In this document: in pieces, positions 8,294 through 15,499 of the stretch
Layout: every line of letters starts with the position of its first letter
Numbering within the stretch: the first letter of the stretch is position 1
IMG/VR virus record: IMGVR_UViG_3300020034_000049
Coordinates: 1-35,102 of that record
DNA: 35,102 nucleotides
From: a virus
Reading direction: 5' to 3' (one strand)
The notes under the pieces: model-generated
Database searches by the model: none
What the model was told of the DNA's origin: nothing
Seen by the model: the letters and a program-made list of their open reading frames with translations, nothing else
Made by a program: the position numbers and the translations under genes

Positions 8294-10788
8294 CTACTTC
8301 CTGTCCTCCTTTTGACAGTAGGATTGACCCATTCTCCATCAACATAAACCTTCAAAATGCCTGTATGCCAATCTCCTGAATGGTAGGCTTTGATTATTGT
8401 TTCTAGTGTATTTAGTGTACCGTCGTCATCTACCGATAATGAGATATCATCAGACACCAAAATAACAACAAACTTGATAACCTCAGCCTCATCAGACATC
8501 GTCAAACCAATTGATTCAGCACCAGGGATTTCTTTCTGCAATACTGCAGAATCGCTTACAGCGATAGATGTTTGGTCAATTAAAACCGATGACAATGCAC
8601 TCTGAGAAAAATCAGATTCGGATAGTCCAGAGGAGTCTGTTCTGTTTAGTGACAATTGATGTACTGATACATCTAGCGCTGCCAGTTGTGCACTATCTGA
8701 TGTAGTCTTTGTAATCGTACCAGAAATTACAATCTCAGCAGATTCGGTCACCGCCAACGATGCAGAGTCTGTTCCTGGGAAATCAGATTGTTTATTGCCT
8801 GTTTCCGATACAGCTAGAGACATTGAATCAGTTACAGCAATCTGTTTAAAAACTGTAGATGATTCTGTAACTGCAAGACCAATAGATTCTGTACCGTCGA
8901 TTGTCTTCGCAATCTCTGAACTGTCTGATACCGCCAAAAACGCGGTATCGGTAACATCAATGTATTTAACCAACGATGCTGATTCACTGACCGCTAAACC
9001 AATTGATTCAGCACCTGGGAAACTCTTCTGGATGGCTGATGTCTCAGATACACTCAATGAAGAAGTATCTATTACAGAAACAGTTACACCCAGAGCATTT
9101 GTTTCTGTGGTGGCCAGAGATATAGAATCAGATGCAGACTTAGTTTCTAGTTGCTCAAGAGAAACACTTTCAGACACAGCCAAGGACATTGAGTCTGTAG
9201 TACCGGAACTAATAGCAATAGCAGACACGTCGACAACTACTAATGAGCCGGTGTCGGTTACCGCACTAGATTTTGCAATAGATGACGTTTCACTGACGGA
9301 TATAGAAACAGTATCGGTTACAGAATTAAATGTTGTTATCGCTATTGTTTCTGAAGCTGCAATTGATACCGCATCTGAGCCACCGATTGGTTCTTCATCT
9401 TCAGATTCTATCAATGATTTGACTACTAAATGAATTACAGCCATCTGTGTTGATGTTGCAAAAACACCACCACTAGCATTCGGAGAGCCTCCGGCTTCTG
9501 GGCGGTAGCTAACATGGATATAGTTTCTATCTTCTATTTCGGTGAATCCTGTAGGTGGAGTAGTGACCAGACCAGCATCAAAGTTAGTCAGCCCATGAAT
9601 TAACATGGATGCTCCAGCAACATCTACAGCGGCTGGTGGTATTGCAGTACCAGAGCCCACAGTGTTGATACCAAAATCAGTAATAGGTTCACTAGCGATA
9701 TCTGCACCAGACAGAAGAACACAAACAGATTGGGCCCAAATTTGTGTACCCCAGCTTATTGAATAGTTTCCTGTATCAGCACCAGTCAATATCTTTCTGG
9801 CAGCATAAAGCTTCATTGTTCCTACCGTCGCGGATGTGATTAAACTAAATCCAGATGGCCAAACAACAGTTGGGGTGGACCCAGAATCTAGTTTCAAGAT
9901 TATAATAGCCACATCATCTGCAGCCGCGCCGGTAGGAACTGCAACTGTTTGTGTTGAAACAAATGCATCATCTGTGCCTGAGATTGTTGAAGCTTTAATA
10001 GCAATCAAGGGCGTGACCTTATCCAAAACTGGTGTATCTTCAGCCGCAGCAATTGAACCACCATCTGAACCAGATTTAACGTTCGCTTCAGAAAGTACAA
10101 CTATTAAAGTTACACCAGTAGACCCAGTGGAAGCAGATAGTGTTGCTGTGGCCACTGGTGCAGCAGAAGACGTTCCTGAAGACGCTGGTCTATCCCAAAG
10201 GCATCCAGATTGGTCATTTCCCTGAGTAGTTCTAGGTTCAGAACGCTCATTCATCGTACCAAACGTAATACCTGTTGCGGTGATAGACTGTGAAGCCCAT
10301 GTTGGAGTATCACTGCTGCAACCAGCAAAAGCAAGGACCATATCTCCGGCACTAATTCCTGGGTCAGATGCGGCAGTTACAGACCAAGCGGTACCTGATG
10401 CGGTGTCTGCACCACCACTCGCAGCGATGCGCCAAGCGCCAGTGGCATTTGTATATCTGAATGCCTGTGTCATCGCTGAATTACCGCTCGGAAGGGAAAT
10501 TGTAGGCATGGTGGACCAAGATACATCCTTAACTCGACTGAATACTGTTAGTCTCACCGGACCGGCGTCTGTACCCGGAGAACCTCCACCACCAGCAATA
10601 GTTGCGACTAATCCCCAATCCGTAGGAGTGGTTGGGGTTTGTGAATCAGTTTTATTCCACACACCAATAAGACACAAGTCACCAGTAGCCAATGATGCTG
10701 GCAATGCTGGTGTAACAGAAGTTGTTCCTGTAATACTGGCAACTGCGGCTGAGGGCGTTGTTCCCTGTGTACCGAATGCAATAGCCAT
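8284..10788 (-). CDS. Repetitive fibre-like structural protein (834 aa)
   Basis: Residues 1 to about 450 form Gly/Ser/Thr-rich beta domains. From about 470 to 770 the protein consists of some fifteen degenerate repeats of about 20-25 residues with consensus TDSxSLAVSESxxI (for example TDSMSLAVSESVSL, TDSMSLAVSETGNK, AESIGLAVSESASL). The last about 60 residues form a distinct cap ending VKRRTGSSWS, an ending that I recall from actinophage minor tail proteins. The repeats should form an elongated beta-helical or solenoid shaft. It starts in a TAATG overlap with the previous gene. Location between capsid and adaptor allows either a tail fibre or a head fibre. No enzymatic motif seen. Confidence 0.65.
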   Translation of the reverse strand: MAIAFGTQGTTPSAAVASITGTTSVTPALPASLATGDLCLIGVWNKTDSQTPTTPTDWGLVATIAGGGGSPGTDAGPVRLTVFSRVKDVSWSTMPTISLPSGNSAMTQAFRYTNATGAWRIAASGGADTASGTAWSVTAASDPGISAGDMVLAFAGCSSDTPTWASQSITATGITFGTMNERSEPRTTQGNDQSGCLWDRPASSGTSSAAPVATATLSASTGSTGVTLIVVLSEANVKSGSDGGSIAAAEDTPVLDKVTPLIAIKASTISGTDDAFVSTQTVAVPTGAAADDVAIIILKLDSGSTPTVVWPSGFSLITSATVGTMKLYAARKILTGADTGNYSISWGTQIWAQSVCVLLSGADIASEPITDFGINTVGSGTAIPPAAVDVAGASMLIHGLTNFDAGLVTTPPTGFTEIEDRNYIHVSYRPEAGGSPNASGGVFATSTQMAVIHLVVKSLIESEDEEPIGGSDAVSIAASETIAITTFNSVTDTVSISVSETSSIAKSSAVTDTGSLVVVDVSAIAISSGTTDSMSLAVSESVSLEQLETKSASDSISLATTETNALGVTVSVIDTSSLSVSETSAIQKSFPGAESIGLAVSESASLVKYIDVTDTAFLAVSDSSEIAKTIDGTESIGLAVTESSTVFKQIAVTDSMSLAVSETGNKQSDFPGTDSASLAVTESAEIVISGTITKTTSDSAQLAALDVSVHQLSLNRTDSSGLSESDFSQSALSSVLIDQTSIAVSDSAVLQKEIPGAESIGLTMSDEAEVIKFVVILVSDDISLSVDDDGTLNTLETIIKAYHSGDWHTGILKVYVDGEWVNPTVKRRTGSSWS

Positions 10789-11060
10789 TACTTCTTCACC
10801 GTCGCTATGTAATGCCCGGTCGTTGCTCTAGTCACACTAGTCCAGGCGGTGCGCAACGCATCATTAACACCCTCAACTTGATGGTCTGGAACTTGAAGAG
10901 AAACCGTCAAGGCTGCTGTACCTGATGTATTAACACCGGAAGGAAATGCGGTGGTGACGCCTGTGGCACTATATGACAACAAGGCGTTGTTGATAGCACT
11001 CAGCGCTGAATTTCTATTAGCTGCTGTGCTGTATGTGATGGTTCCATATACTAAATACAT
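10788..11060 (-). CDS. Small structural protein of unknown function
   Basis: 90 residues, beginning MYLVYGTITYSTAANRN, rich in Ala/Ser/Thr, with no motif I recognise. It is coupled to the following fibre gene (stop TAA overlaps ATG). Its ATG has no Shine-Dalgarno next to it. Instead a 14-bp hairpin occupies 11067-11115 and a strong Shine-Dalgarno lies on the far side of it, at 11124-11133. No other start codon exists in this frame before an upstream in-frame TAA. Confidence 0.65.
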   Translation of the reverse strand: MYLVYGTITYSTAANRNSALSAINNALLSYSATGVTTAFPSGVNTSGTAALTVSLQVPDHQVEGVNDALRTAWTSVTRATTGHYIATVKK

Positions 11061-11066
11061 AATAAT

Positions 11067-11133
11067 ACCGCCACATAGAAACGAGACCTTATGGGTTTTG
11101 CTTCTATGTGGCGGTTAGCTGTGCTCCTACCTC
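11067..11133 (-). promoter_or_regulatory. Hairpin between a strong Shine-Dalgarno and the start codon at 11060
   Basis: In mRNA sense, GAGGTAGGAG (11133-11124) is followed by 8 bases, then a perfect 14-bp stem (accgccacatagaa / ttctatgtggcggt, 11115-11102 with 11080-11067, 21-base loop), then 6 bases and the ATG at 11060. There is no usable start codon at normal distance from the Shine-Dalgarno. Folding the stem would bring the Shine-Dalgarno to about 14 bases from the ATG, similar in principle to T4 gene 38. It could instead be a terminator for the upstream genes. Confidence 0.55.
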
Positions 11134-11172
11134 AAATTAAGATTATTTAATTATATTGTTGTCAATCTACGA

Positions 11173-11553
11173 CTACGCGGTCGTAAATGTAAGAGTTGCT
11201 GTGAACTGCCAAGTCTGCGAAGAAGTCTTTGTTCCCAAAGACTCGACCTTACGACTCAACATAGTTCCAGAAGATGAAGCATTAAAGATTGCCCATTCAT
11301 TCCAAGCATAATTAGCATCGCCAGTAGCAAACGTAGACCTGAAAGCAATTACGTTTGAAGCCCCTGACGGATATGTTGCATCCATTGCTTTGCGAAGCTT
11401 GTTGGTTGAAGCCTGTAGGTCAGTGTGCGCTGCGGAGAAGGCCGTTGATGAATCACCAACGCCGATATATGCGTTCGCGTTACTAAAAGCTGTTACGCCT
11501 GCCCCAATACCGGCCTGTACCAAATGATTTCTTCCTGCATCGGTTAGTGCCAT
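11173..11553 (-). CDS. Putative virion protein (tail/fibre associated)
   Basis: 126 residues, beginning MALTDAGRNHLVQAGIG and ending TATLTFTTA. The pattern of a short helical start, YIGVGDSSTAFS, NEWAIFN and a closing TWQFTATLTF strand is one I associate with phage tail or fibre proteins, but I cannot name the family firmly. It has a very strong Shine-Dalgarno (AAGGAGGT), suggesting high output. Its ATG overlaps the stop of the 59-aa gene upstream. Confidence 0.6.
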   Translation of the reverse strand: MALTDAGRNHLVQAGIGAGVTAFSNANAYIGVGDSSTAFSAAHTDLQASTNKLRKAMDATYPSGASNVIAFRSTFATGDANYAWNEWAIFNASSSGTMLSRKVESLGTKTSSQTWQFTATLTFTTA

Positions 11554-11732
11554 TATTCTACCTCCTTTATCGTTTCACTGTTTACTACTTTACCGTTTTC
11601 TATTTGCTCAACGGTTACGACTTCACCATTCTTAATATGGACCCTTTCGAATTCATTCTCAGGAATTGGGTCGCCTTCAAACTTGCTCAGGACGATTACT
11701 TCTTCGACCTGTAGTTCTGGGTAATCTTTCAT
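11553..11732 (-). CDS. Small acidic protein, 59 aa
   Basis: This ORF begins MKDYPELQVEEVIVLSKF, is acidic, and contains a short duplicated pattern (KNGEVVTVEQIENGKVVNSE) that would form a beta hairpin. It starts in an ATGA overlap with the upstream gene and ends in a TAATG overlap with the downstream one, so it lies in a tightly coupled chain. These overlaps are the main evidence that it is real. No family recognised. Confidence 0.65.
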   Translation of the reverse strand: MKDYPELQVEEVIVLSKFEGDPIPENEFERVHIKNGEVVTVEQIENGKVVNSETIKEVE

Positions 11733-11953
11733 GATATATCAATCCAAACTAATCCTTCATAAGGATTCGACGGTTCTGTTGTGCTAACCACGACGTTTTG
11801 CACCATATTAGCGCCTACTACATTAACTACCGCCGCTTCTCTATTCGTAGTGATTGGTGATTGAGTTGGACCAACAACAGAAATCGCTGTTGATGCTCCT
11901 TCAACTGCGCTAACAACAGAAACCGGGGTAACAACTTCAACCTTTATAGCCAC
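11729..11953 (-). CDS. Small structural protein, 74 aa
   Basis: It starts with GTG at 11953, inside the end of the upstream gene (10-base overlap), and begins MAIKVEVVTPVSVVSAVEG. It is Val/Thr-rich and beta-prone, ending EGLVWIDIS. The closing pattern (PSNPYEGLVWIDIS) resembles the short segments that end phage baseplate or fibre-attachment proteins, but no function can be assigned. Its position in the capsid-to-adaptor cluster suggests a virion role. Confidence 0.6.
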   Translation of the reverse strand: MAIKVEVVTPVSVVSAVEGASTAISVVGPTQSPITTNREAAVVNVVGANMVQNVVVSTTEPSNPYEGLVWIDIS

Positions 11954-12399
11954 AGTGTACTTGACTCCTCAGTTGCAATTGTTCCGGTGAGAATCTTTGC
12001 TTGCCTATCAGATGAAACATGTCTTAGGAAGATATCATAACCAAATACCAATACCGGCGTACCGCCGGTCATCTTTGAATAAACCGCCCCACCAGGTAAA
12101 GTCAATGCTCTAGGAACAGATATAACAATATTTGGGGTATCACCAACACCACTGGATAGCTCTCCTTCTAAGGTGCTATCGGGCTGTGCTCCATCGGCAA
12201 CAGGGTCAATATCAGAAATGCTTGCGGAGTTAAATGTATAAACTCTTTCCTTGGTTGCTGGTACGACAATATCCATCCTGAGTTGATATCCGGATGATAA
12301 GTCAACAACAATCTCAGAACCTGGTGCGCCTTCTTTGTAGATTAGCTCCACAGTAAGGTCTTCACCTTGTCCCCAAATGAAATTAGCGCTCTGTGCCAT
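11944..12399 (-). CDS. Virion-cluster protein of unknown function, 151 aa
   Basis: It begins MAQSANFIWGQGEDLTVEL and is beta-rich. It is first in a run of coupled small genes reaching the 834-aa fibre protein. The ATG at 12399 has no Shine-Dalgarno at working distance but lies six bases after a perfect TATAAT with a TTGTTT -35 at 17 bases, so it probably begins a leaderless mRNA. No catalytic motif. A fibre or fibre-attachment role is suggested only by its neighbours. Confidence 0.6.
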   Translation of the reverse strand: MAQSANFIWGQGEDLTVELIYKEGAPGSEIVVDLSSGYQLRMDIVVPATKERVYTFNSASISDIDPVADGAQPDSTLEGELSSGVGDTPNIVISVPRALTLPGGAVYSKMTGGTPVLVFGYDIFLRHVSSDRQAKILTGTIATEESSTLWL

Positions 12400-12405
12400 G
12401 GCTCA

Positions 12406-12434
12406 ATTATATCCTTACTTGTTTATAAAAACAA
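12406..12434 (-). promoter_or_regulatory. Leaderless-type promoter of the fibre gene cluster
   Basis: Minus strand TTGTTT (12434-12429), 17 bases, TATAAT (12411-12406), six bases (tgagcc), ATG at 12399. It lies in the 36-base gap after the stop at 12436, and would let the fibre cluster be transcribed separately from the capsid operon. Confidence 0.65.
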
Positions 12435-12435
12435 A

Positions 12436-12915
12436 TCAGCTATAGAACGACTCCACCTCGGATGGCTTAGCTACTGCAAACCCACCTTCAACTTCGCATA
12501 GGAAATCAACATCGGCATTATTCACCAAAACATATGGGTTGGCACGGGTGAACTTATACCCTCGTATTTCATATGCTGGATTGTTACGAGTCATCTTGAT
12601 AAGCGAAACATCGCTATCAATTGCATCATGTTTCTTCTGAGCATTCTTGGCCTTTTTTGCTTCATCTGGTAACTGCTCTTCAGTGTCTTCAAATTTAGGT
12701 TTTACTGTTTCTGATGAAATCAACTTCTGCTCCTTCTCAACTTCTTCGGGCTCTTCATCTTTCTTTAGAGCCTGTTTTACCATCTCGTCATCCACACCAT
12801 CATCTCGCAAAGCCTGTAGACGCTGCTCGTTGTTTTTTGTTTCTGACAAGTCAACACCGTAAGTGTCAGCGACCTTAACGATATCGTCTCTCTTCTTTAA
12901 TTCTTCTAGTGACAT
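12436..12915 (-). CDS. Head-associated protein of unknown function, 159 aa
   Basis: The first about 45 residues form a small helical domain (LKKRDDIVKVADTYGVDLS, then QRLQALRDDGV) reminiscent of SAP/HeH-type helical motifs. A highly charged Glu/Lys linker of about 60 residues follows, then a compact C-terminal domain (RNNPAYEIRGYKFTRANPYVLV). It lies directly after the capsid terminator with its own promoter and a good Shine-Dalgarno (AAGGAG). Position after the capsid gene suggests a decoration or head-completion role, but this is inference. Confidence 0.6.
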   Translation of the reverse strand: MSLEELKKRDDIVKVADTYGVDLSETKNNEQRLQALRDDGVDDEMVKQALKKDEEPEEVEKEQKLISSETVKPKFEDTEEQLPDEAKKAKNAQKKHDAIDSDVSLIKMTRNNPAYEIRGYKFTRANPYVLVNNADVDFLCEVEGGFAVAKPSEVESFYS

Positions 12916-12947
12916 TTTTCTCCTTCCTATATGAAATGTCTTTCTTC

Positions 12948-12977
12948 ATTATACCCCCATTTTCAATCATAAAGCAA
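12948..12977 (-). promoter_or_regulatory. Promoter downstream of the capsid terminator
   Basis: Minus strand TTGCTT (12977-12972), 18 bases, TATAAT (12953-12948). The -35 box is the T-rich tail of the capsid terminator hairpin that ends at 12979. The leader carries the AAGGAG ribosome-binding site of the 12915 gene. Confidence 0.65.
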
Positions 12978-12978
12978 A

Positions 12979-13001
12979 GAGGCCCCGGAAACCGGGGCCT
13001 C
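12979..13001 (-). terminator. Terminator of the major capsid gene
   Basis: A perfect 10-bp stem (gaggccccgg / ccggggcctc) with an AAA/TTT loop, followed on the minus strand by CTTTGCTTT. This is a classic intrinsic terminator 20 bases after the capsid stop. Confidence 0.9.
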
Positions 13002-13021
13002 TTATTAAGCTGATATGTTAA

Positions 13022-14041
13022 TCACAGCGCGTATGCGACGTTCTTAACAACAACCGCTGCTTCACCATTCTCGACAGCAGTACCTACGCGAGTAAATACT
13101 GTGTACTCAATAGCATCCTTCTTTGGCTTGAATTCGCGATAAACCACAATTTCACGCTTTACACCCCATAGAAGATTCTTAGGGTCAACTAGCCAAACAT
13201 CACTTCCGTTCTGTGAACCAGATGACGCTGCGTTAGAATCATATGACTCAAATAGAGGAACTTCGACTAGAGGCACACCAAACGGTGCACCATAAGTACC
13301 TCCTGCTGCACCTTCGGTGCGAACGCCGGACGCCAGTCCGCGCTCTGCCAAGGTTTCAGGGGTCACGAAGTCAGCAGAAGTCTGCTGGACGTGGAATAGC
13401 CAGTCCTGAATTAGGGCGGAGTCAACTAGGAATCGTAGGTTTCTACGAGACTGCATATACTTACGGTCCATTCCCTTAAGTGCCTTGTTGAAAGTTGCAC
13501 GGCTCAATGGCTGGCCTGCGTTGTCTTGGACAACTGCCCCACCACCATAAGTTCCTGCTGCTCCTATTAGGCGCTTCCTCCATCCGTCGAATGATTTCAA
13601 AGCTGGGTCAGAAGATGCGGTATCACCATTAATAGCGATATCCTCAATATCGTTTGCAGCCTGTGCAGACATTAGACGAGCGATGTGGTCCTCAAGTGCC
13701 TCACCTTCGATGTTATCCTCAAGAGACTCAGTAGTTAGTTCCCAATCCAAACGCAACTTGACAGTTGTCAAAGAAACCTTTGAGAAGGTGACTTCCTGGT
13801 TCTCACCAGTGTCAACACCTTCGGTTGCTTTACGTACTAGACGTCGACCAATGTGAATCTTGTCGATTTCAACCTCGTTAGCGTTCATACGAACTGTTCG
13901 CACTTGAGAACCTAGAGTTGTCTCATTAAACATATAGTCAATGAAACGGTTAGACTGCTCATTGTTAAGTAGTCCTCCTCCGTCTGGTGCGGTACCGATA
14001 TCGCTGGTCTGAATGACCTTTTGTAGCAATTCGTTGCTCAT
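13022..14041 (-). CDS. Major capsid protein, HK97 fold
   Basis: 339 residues. The sequence fits an HK97-fold capsid subunit: an N-terminal arm, an extended E-loop region with DKIHIGRRLVRKATEG, a long helix with GEALEDHIARLMSAQAANDIEDIAI (spine helix pattern), and a C-terminal domain with NLLWGVKREIVVYREF and a final strand KNVAYAL. It lies directly after the protease/scaffold gene. It has a strong Shine-Dalgarno (GGAGGTG) and a strong terminator behind it, as expected for the most abundant head protein. No fused scaffold domain, which matches the separate scaffold encoded upstream. Confidence 0.92.
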   Translation of the reverse strand: MSNELLQKVIQTSDIGTAPDGGGLLNNEQSNRFIDYMFNETTLGSQVRTVRMNANEVEIDKIHIGRRLVRKATEGVDTGENQEVTFSKVSLTTVKLRLDWELTTESLEDNIEGEALEDHIARLMSAQAANDIEDIAINGDTASSDPALKSFDGWRKRLIGAAGTYGGGAVVQDNAGQPLSRATFNKALKGMDRKYMQSRRNLRFLVDSALIQDWLFHVQQTSADFVTPETLAERGLASGVRTEGAAGGTYGAPFGVPLVEVPLFESYDSNAASSGSQNGSDVWLVDPKNLLWGVKREIVVYREFKPKKDAIEYTVFTRVGTAVENGEAAVVVKNVAYAL

Positions 14042-14093
14042 AATATATATTTCACCTCCATCATAATTTCGTTAATTTGTCGTGCATACAGAA

Positions 14094-14609
14094 TTACCTT
14101 GACATGGTATCAACTGAGAAAGCGCCGTTCCATACACCGGACTTCTGTACTGGTTCTGGTGATTCTACGTCACCAGACTTCTTAAAGGACTCGCTTGAGT
14201 TATACTTTTCCAAACTACCTTCTAGCTCAGTTAGTTTTGCCTTTGCGGTCTCCAAATTTTCTCCGAACTGAGAGAACTTTGTCTCTAGCTCAGTGGTCTT
14301 TGTTTTGAATGAAGAGTCTAGCTCATCAATCTTCTTCTCTAGGGCTGAAACTGCGCTTGCATTTTCTGCACGAGCCTTCTCTAGAGTTTCTACGAATGAA
14401 TCCTTCAACTCATCAATCTTCTTCGCGATTACTTCGGACTCGTCAGGAGTTTCATCAACTGGCTCTACTACGTCGCCTTCAACAGCTTCACCTGTTTGTG
14501 CATCTACAGTGGTTGCAGTCTCTTCTACTCCATCTACCGGCTCCGCTGTCTCAGTCTCCTGAGCTTCAGCAGCCTCTTCCTCAGTGCTCTTCTTTACTTC
14601 TTTGCTCAT
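14094..14609 (-). CDS. Nested scaffold protein from an internal start
   Basis: An in-frame ATG at 14609 (codon 254 of the protease gene, reading MSKEVKKSTEEEAAEAQ) is preceded by AAGGAGGTG at ideal spacing, the best ribosome-binding site in this gene. It would yield a 171-residue acidic coiled-coil protein identical to the C-terminus of the protease fusion. This is the same logic as lambda C/Nu3. The full-length protein would be minor and the scaffold abundant. The Shine-Dalgarno is seen; the product is inferred. Confidence 0.75.
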   Translation of the reverse strand: MSKEVKKSTEEEAAEAQETETAEPVDGVEETATTVDAQTGEAVEGDVVEPVDETPDESEVIAKKIDELKDSFVETLEKARAENASAVSALEKKIDELDSSFKTKTTELETKFSQFGENLETAKAKLTELEGSLEKYNSSESFKKSGDVESPEPVQKSGVWNGAFSVDTMSR

Positions 14610-15368
14610 GTCTACACCTCCTTCGCCTTCGTTTTCGGCGGCGTTGGGGCCAAGGAACTTGGTAACTACGTCTCTCACCTTCTCCGCTCGGTCAGTGCCA
14701 CTCTCAAACCAACCAACATTTTTCATTGGAGTTCCACATACAGAGCAAGACACGTTTTCATTGGCGTCCGCCTTGAAAATCGAATCTGATTCACACCAGA
14801 AAACATTTTCAACGTTTGTGGTAGCAACCATTCCTTCAACCATGGTCTGGCCATCGGCCGACTTGACAATACTGAATACGTTTGCCAAATGATTTGCTGG
14901 ATTGTCTACAAGAGAAAGCTCATTCAGTTCATAATCCTTAATAAACCTTACAGAAGCATTTTGTTCCTTAACGAATTCAGTGGAGGAATCTAAAATATCT
15001 CCACCAATACTGAACCCAGTCAACGTTTCATCAAGTACCTTTTCCCAAGTGGACTCAGCGCCCTTTGAGACATAAGCGGTAACGAAGATGCCGCGATATA
15101 ATTTATCTCCATGAAAGAATTCTTCTTCCCGGAAGTCTACAATCTTACCAACTGCAACAGGCTGATGCATTTCACGCAAATTCCCGCGTGCTCTTGCGAA
15201 TGCCTTCTGCGAAGCCTCGGATAGAACAATGTCTCCTTGAGAGTCTACATTGTCTAGAGTAGCGAAACCAGAAACAAGTCTGTTCACTCGGTCGACCTTC
15301 GCAATTGGCATGGATAAACGAACGTGGTTGGCGTCTGTTGTCCAATTAGCCTTTGCAATAGTGTTCAT
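14094..15368 (-). CDS. Capsid maturation protease fused to scaffold
   Basis: 424 residues. Residues 1-160 match the HK97-type prohead protease (S78-like): catalytic His68 in NLREMHQPVAVGK and Ser120 in LTGFSIGG. Around 195-230 is a Cys-containing insert (FWCESD, then CSVCG) that looks like a small metal-binding ribbon with only three Cys. Residues 254-424 form an acidic, coiled-coil-rich scaffold with heptad patterns (ALEKKIDELDSSFKTK). The ATG at 15368 has no Shine-Dalgarno but a -10 box six bases upstream, so it is probably leaderless. An internal start at codon 254 would give free scaffold. The protein should act inside the prohead and cleave itself and capsid arms. Confidence 0.9.
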   Translation of the reverse strand: MNTIAKANWTTDANHVRLSMPIAKVDRVNRLVSGFATLDNVDSQGDIVLSEASQKAFARARGNLREMHQPVAVGKIVDFREEEFFHGDKLYRGIFVTAYVSKGAESTWEKVLDETLTGFSIGGDILDSSTEFVKEQNASVRFIKDYELNELSLVDNPANHLANVFSIVKSADGQTMVEGMVATTNVENVFWCESDSIFKADANENVSCSVCGTPMKNVGWFESGTDRAEKVRDVVTKFLGPNAAENEGEGGVDMSKEVKKSTEEEAAEAQETETAEPVDGVEETATTVDAQTGEAVEGDVVEPVDETPDESEVIAKKIDELKDSFVETLEKARAENASAVSALEKKIDELDSSFKTKTTELETKFSQFGENLETAKAKLTELEGSLEKYNSSESFKKSGDVESPEPVQKSGVWNGAFSVDTMSR

Positions 15369-15374
15369 AATGTT

Positions 15375-15403
15375 ATGCTATACCAATTCTTTTCCAAAAG
15401 CAA
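15375..15403 (-). promoter_or_regulatory. Leaderless-type promoter of the protease gene
   Basis: Minus strand TTGCTT (15403-15398), 17 bases, TAGCAT (15380-15375), six bases (aacatt), ATG at 15368. The -10 is weaker than at the other sites, but the geometry is the same. Confidence 0.5.
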
Positions 15404-15499
15404 AATTATGTTGTAACTTAGTGCTACGGGGTAGTTCTTCCCTTTTTGAGACTTACGAAATTCAAAAAATGGCTTATTTCCTTGCCCTTTGTGCAAACT

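Noticed and set aside
8795-9433. Plus-strand ORF of 212 codons
   Set aside because: It is the antisense shadow of the SLAVSE repeats of the 834-aa protein; the repetitive codons keep the opposite strand open.
14293-14892. Several plus-strand ORFs opposite the protease/scaffold gene
   Set aside because: They mirror the low-complexity Glu/Ala/Ser codons of the coiled-coil scaffold, and have no ribosome-binding sites.
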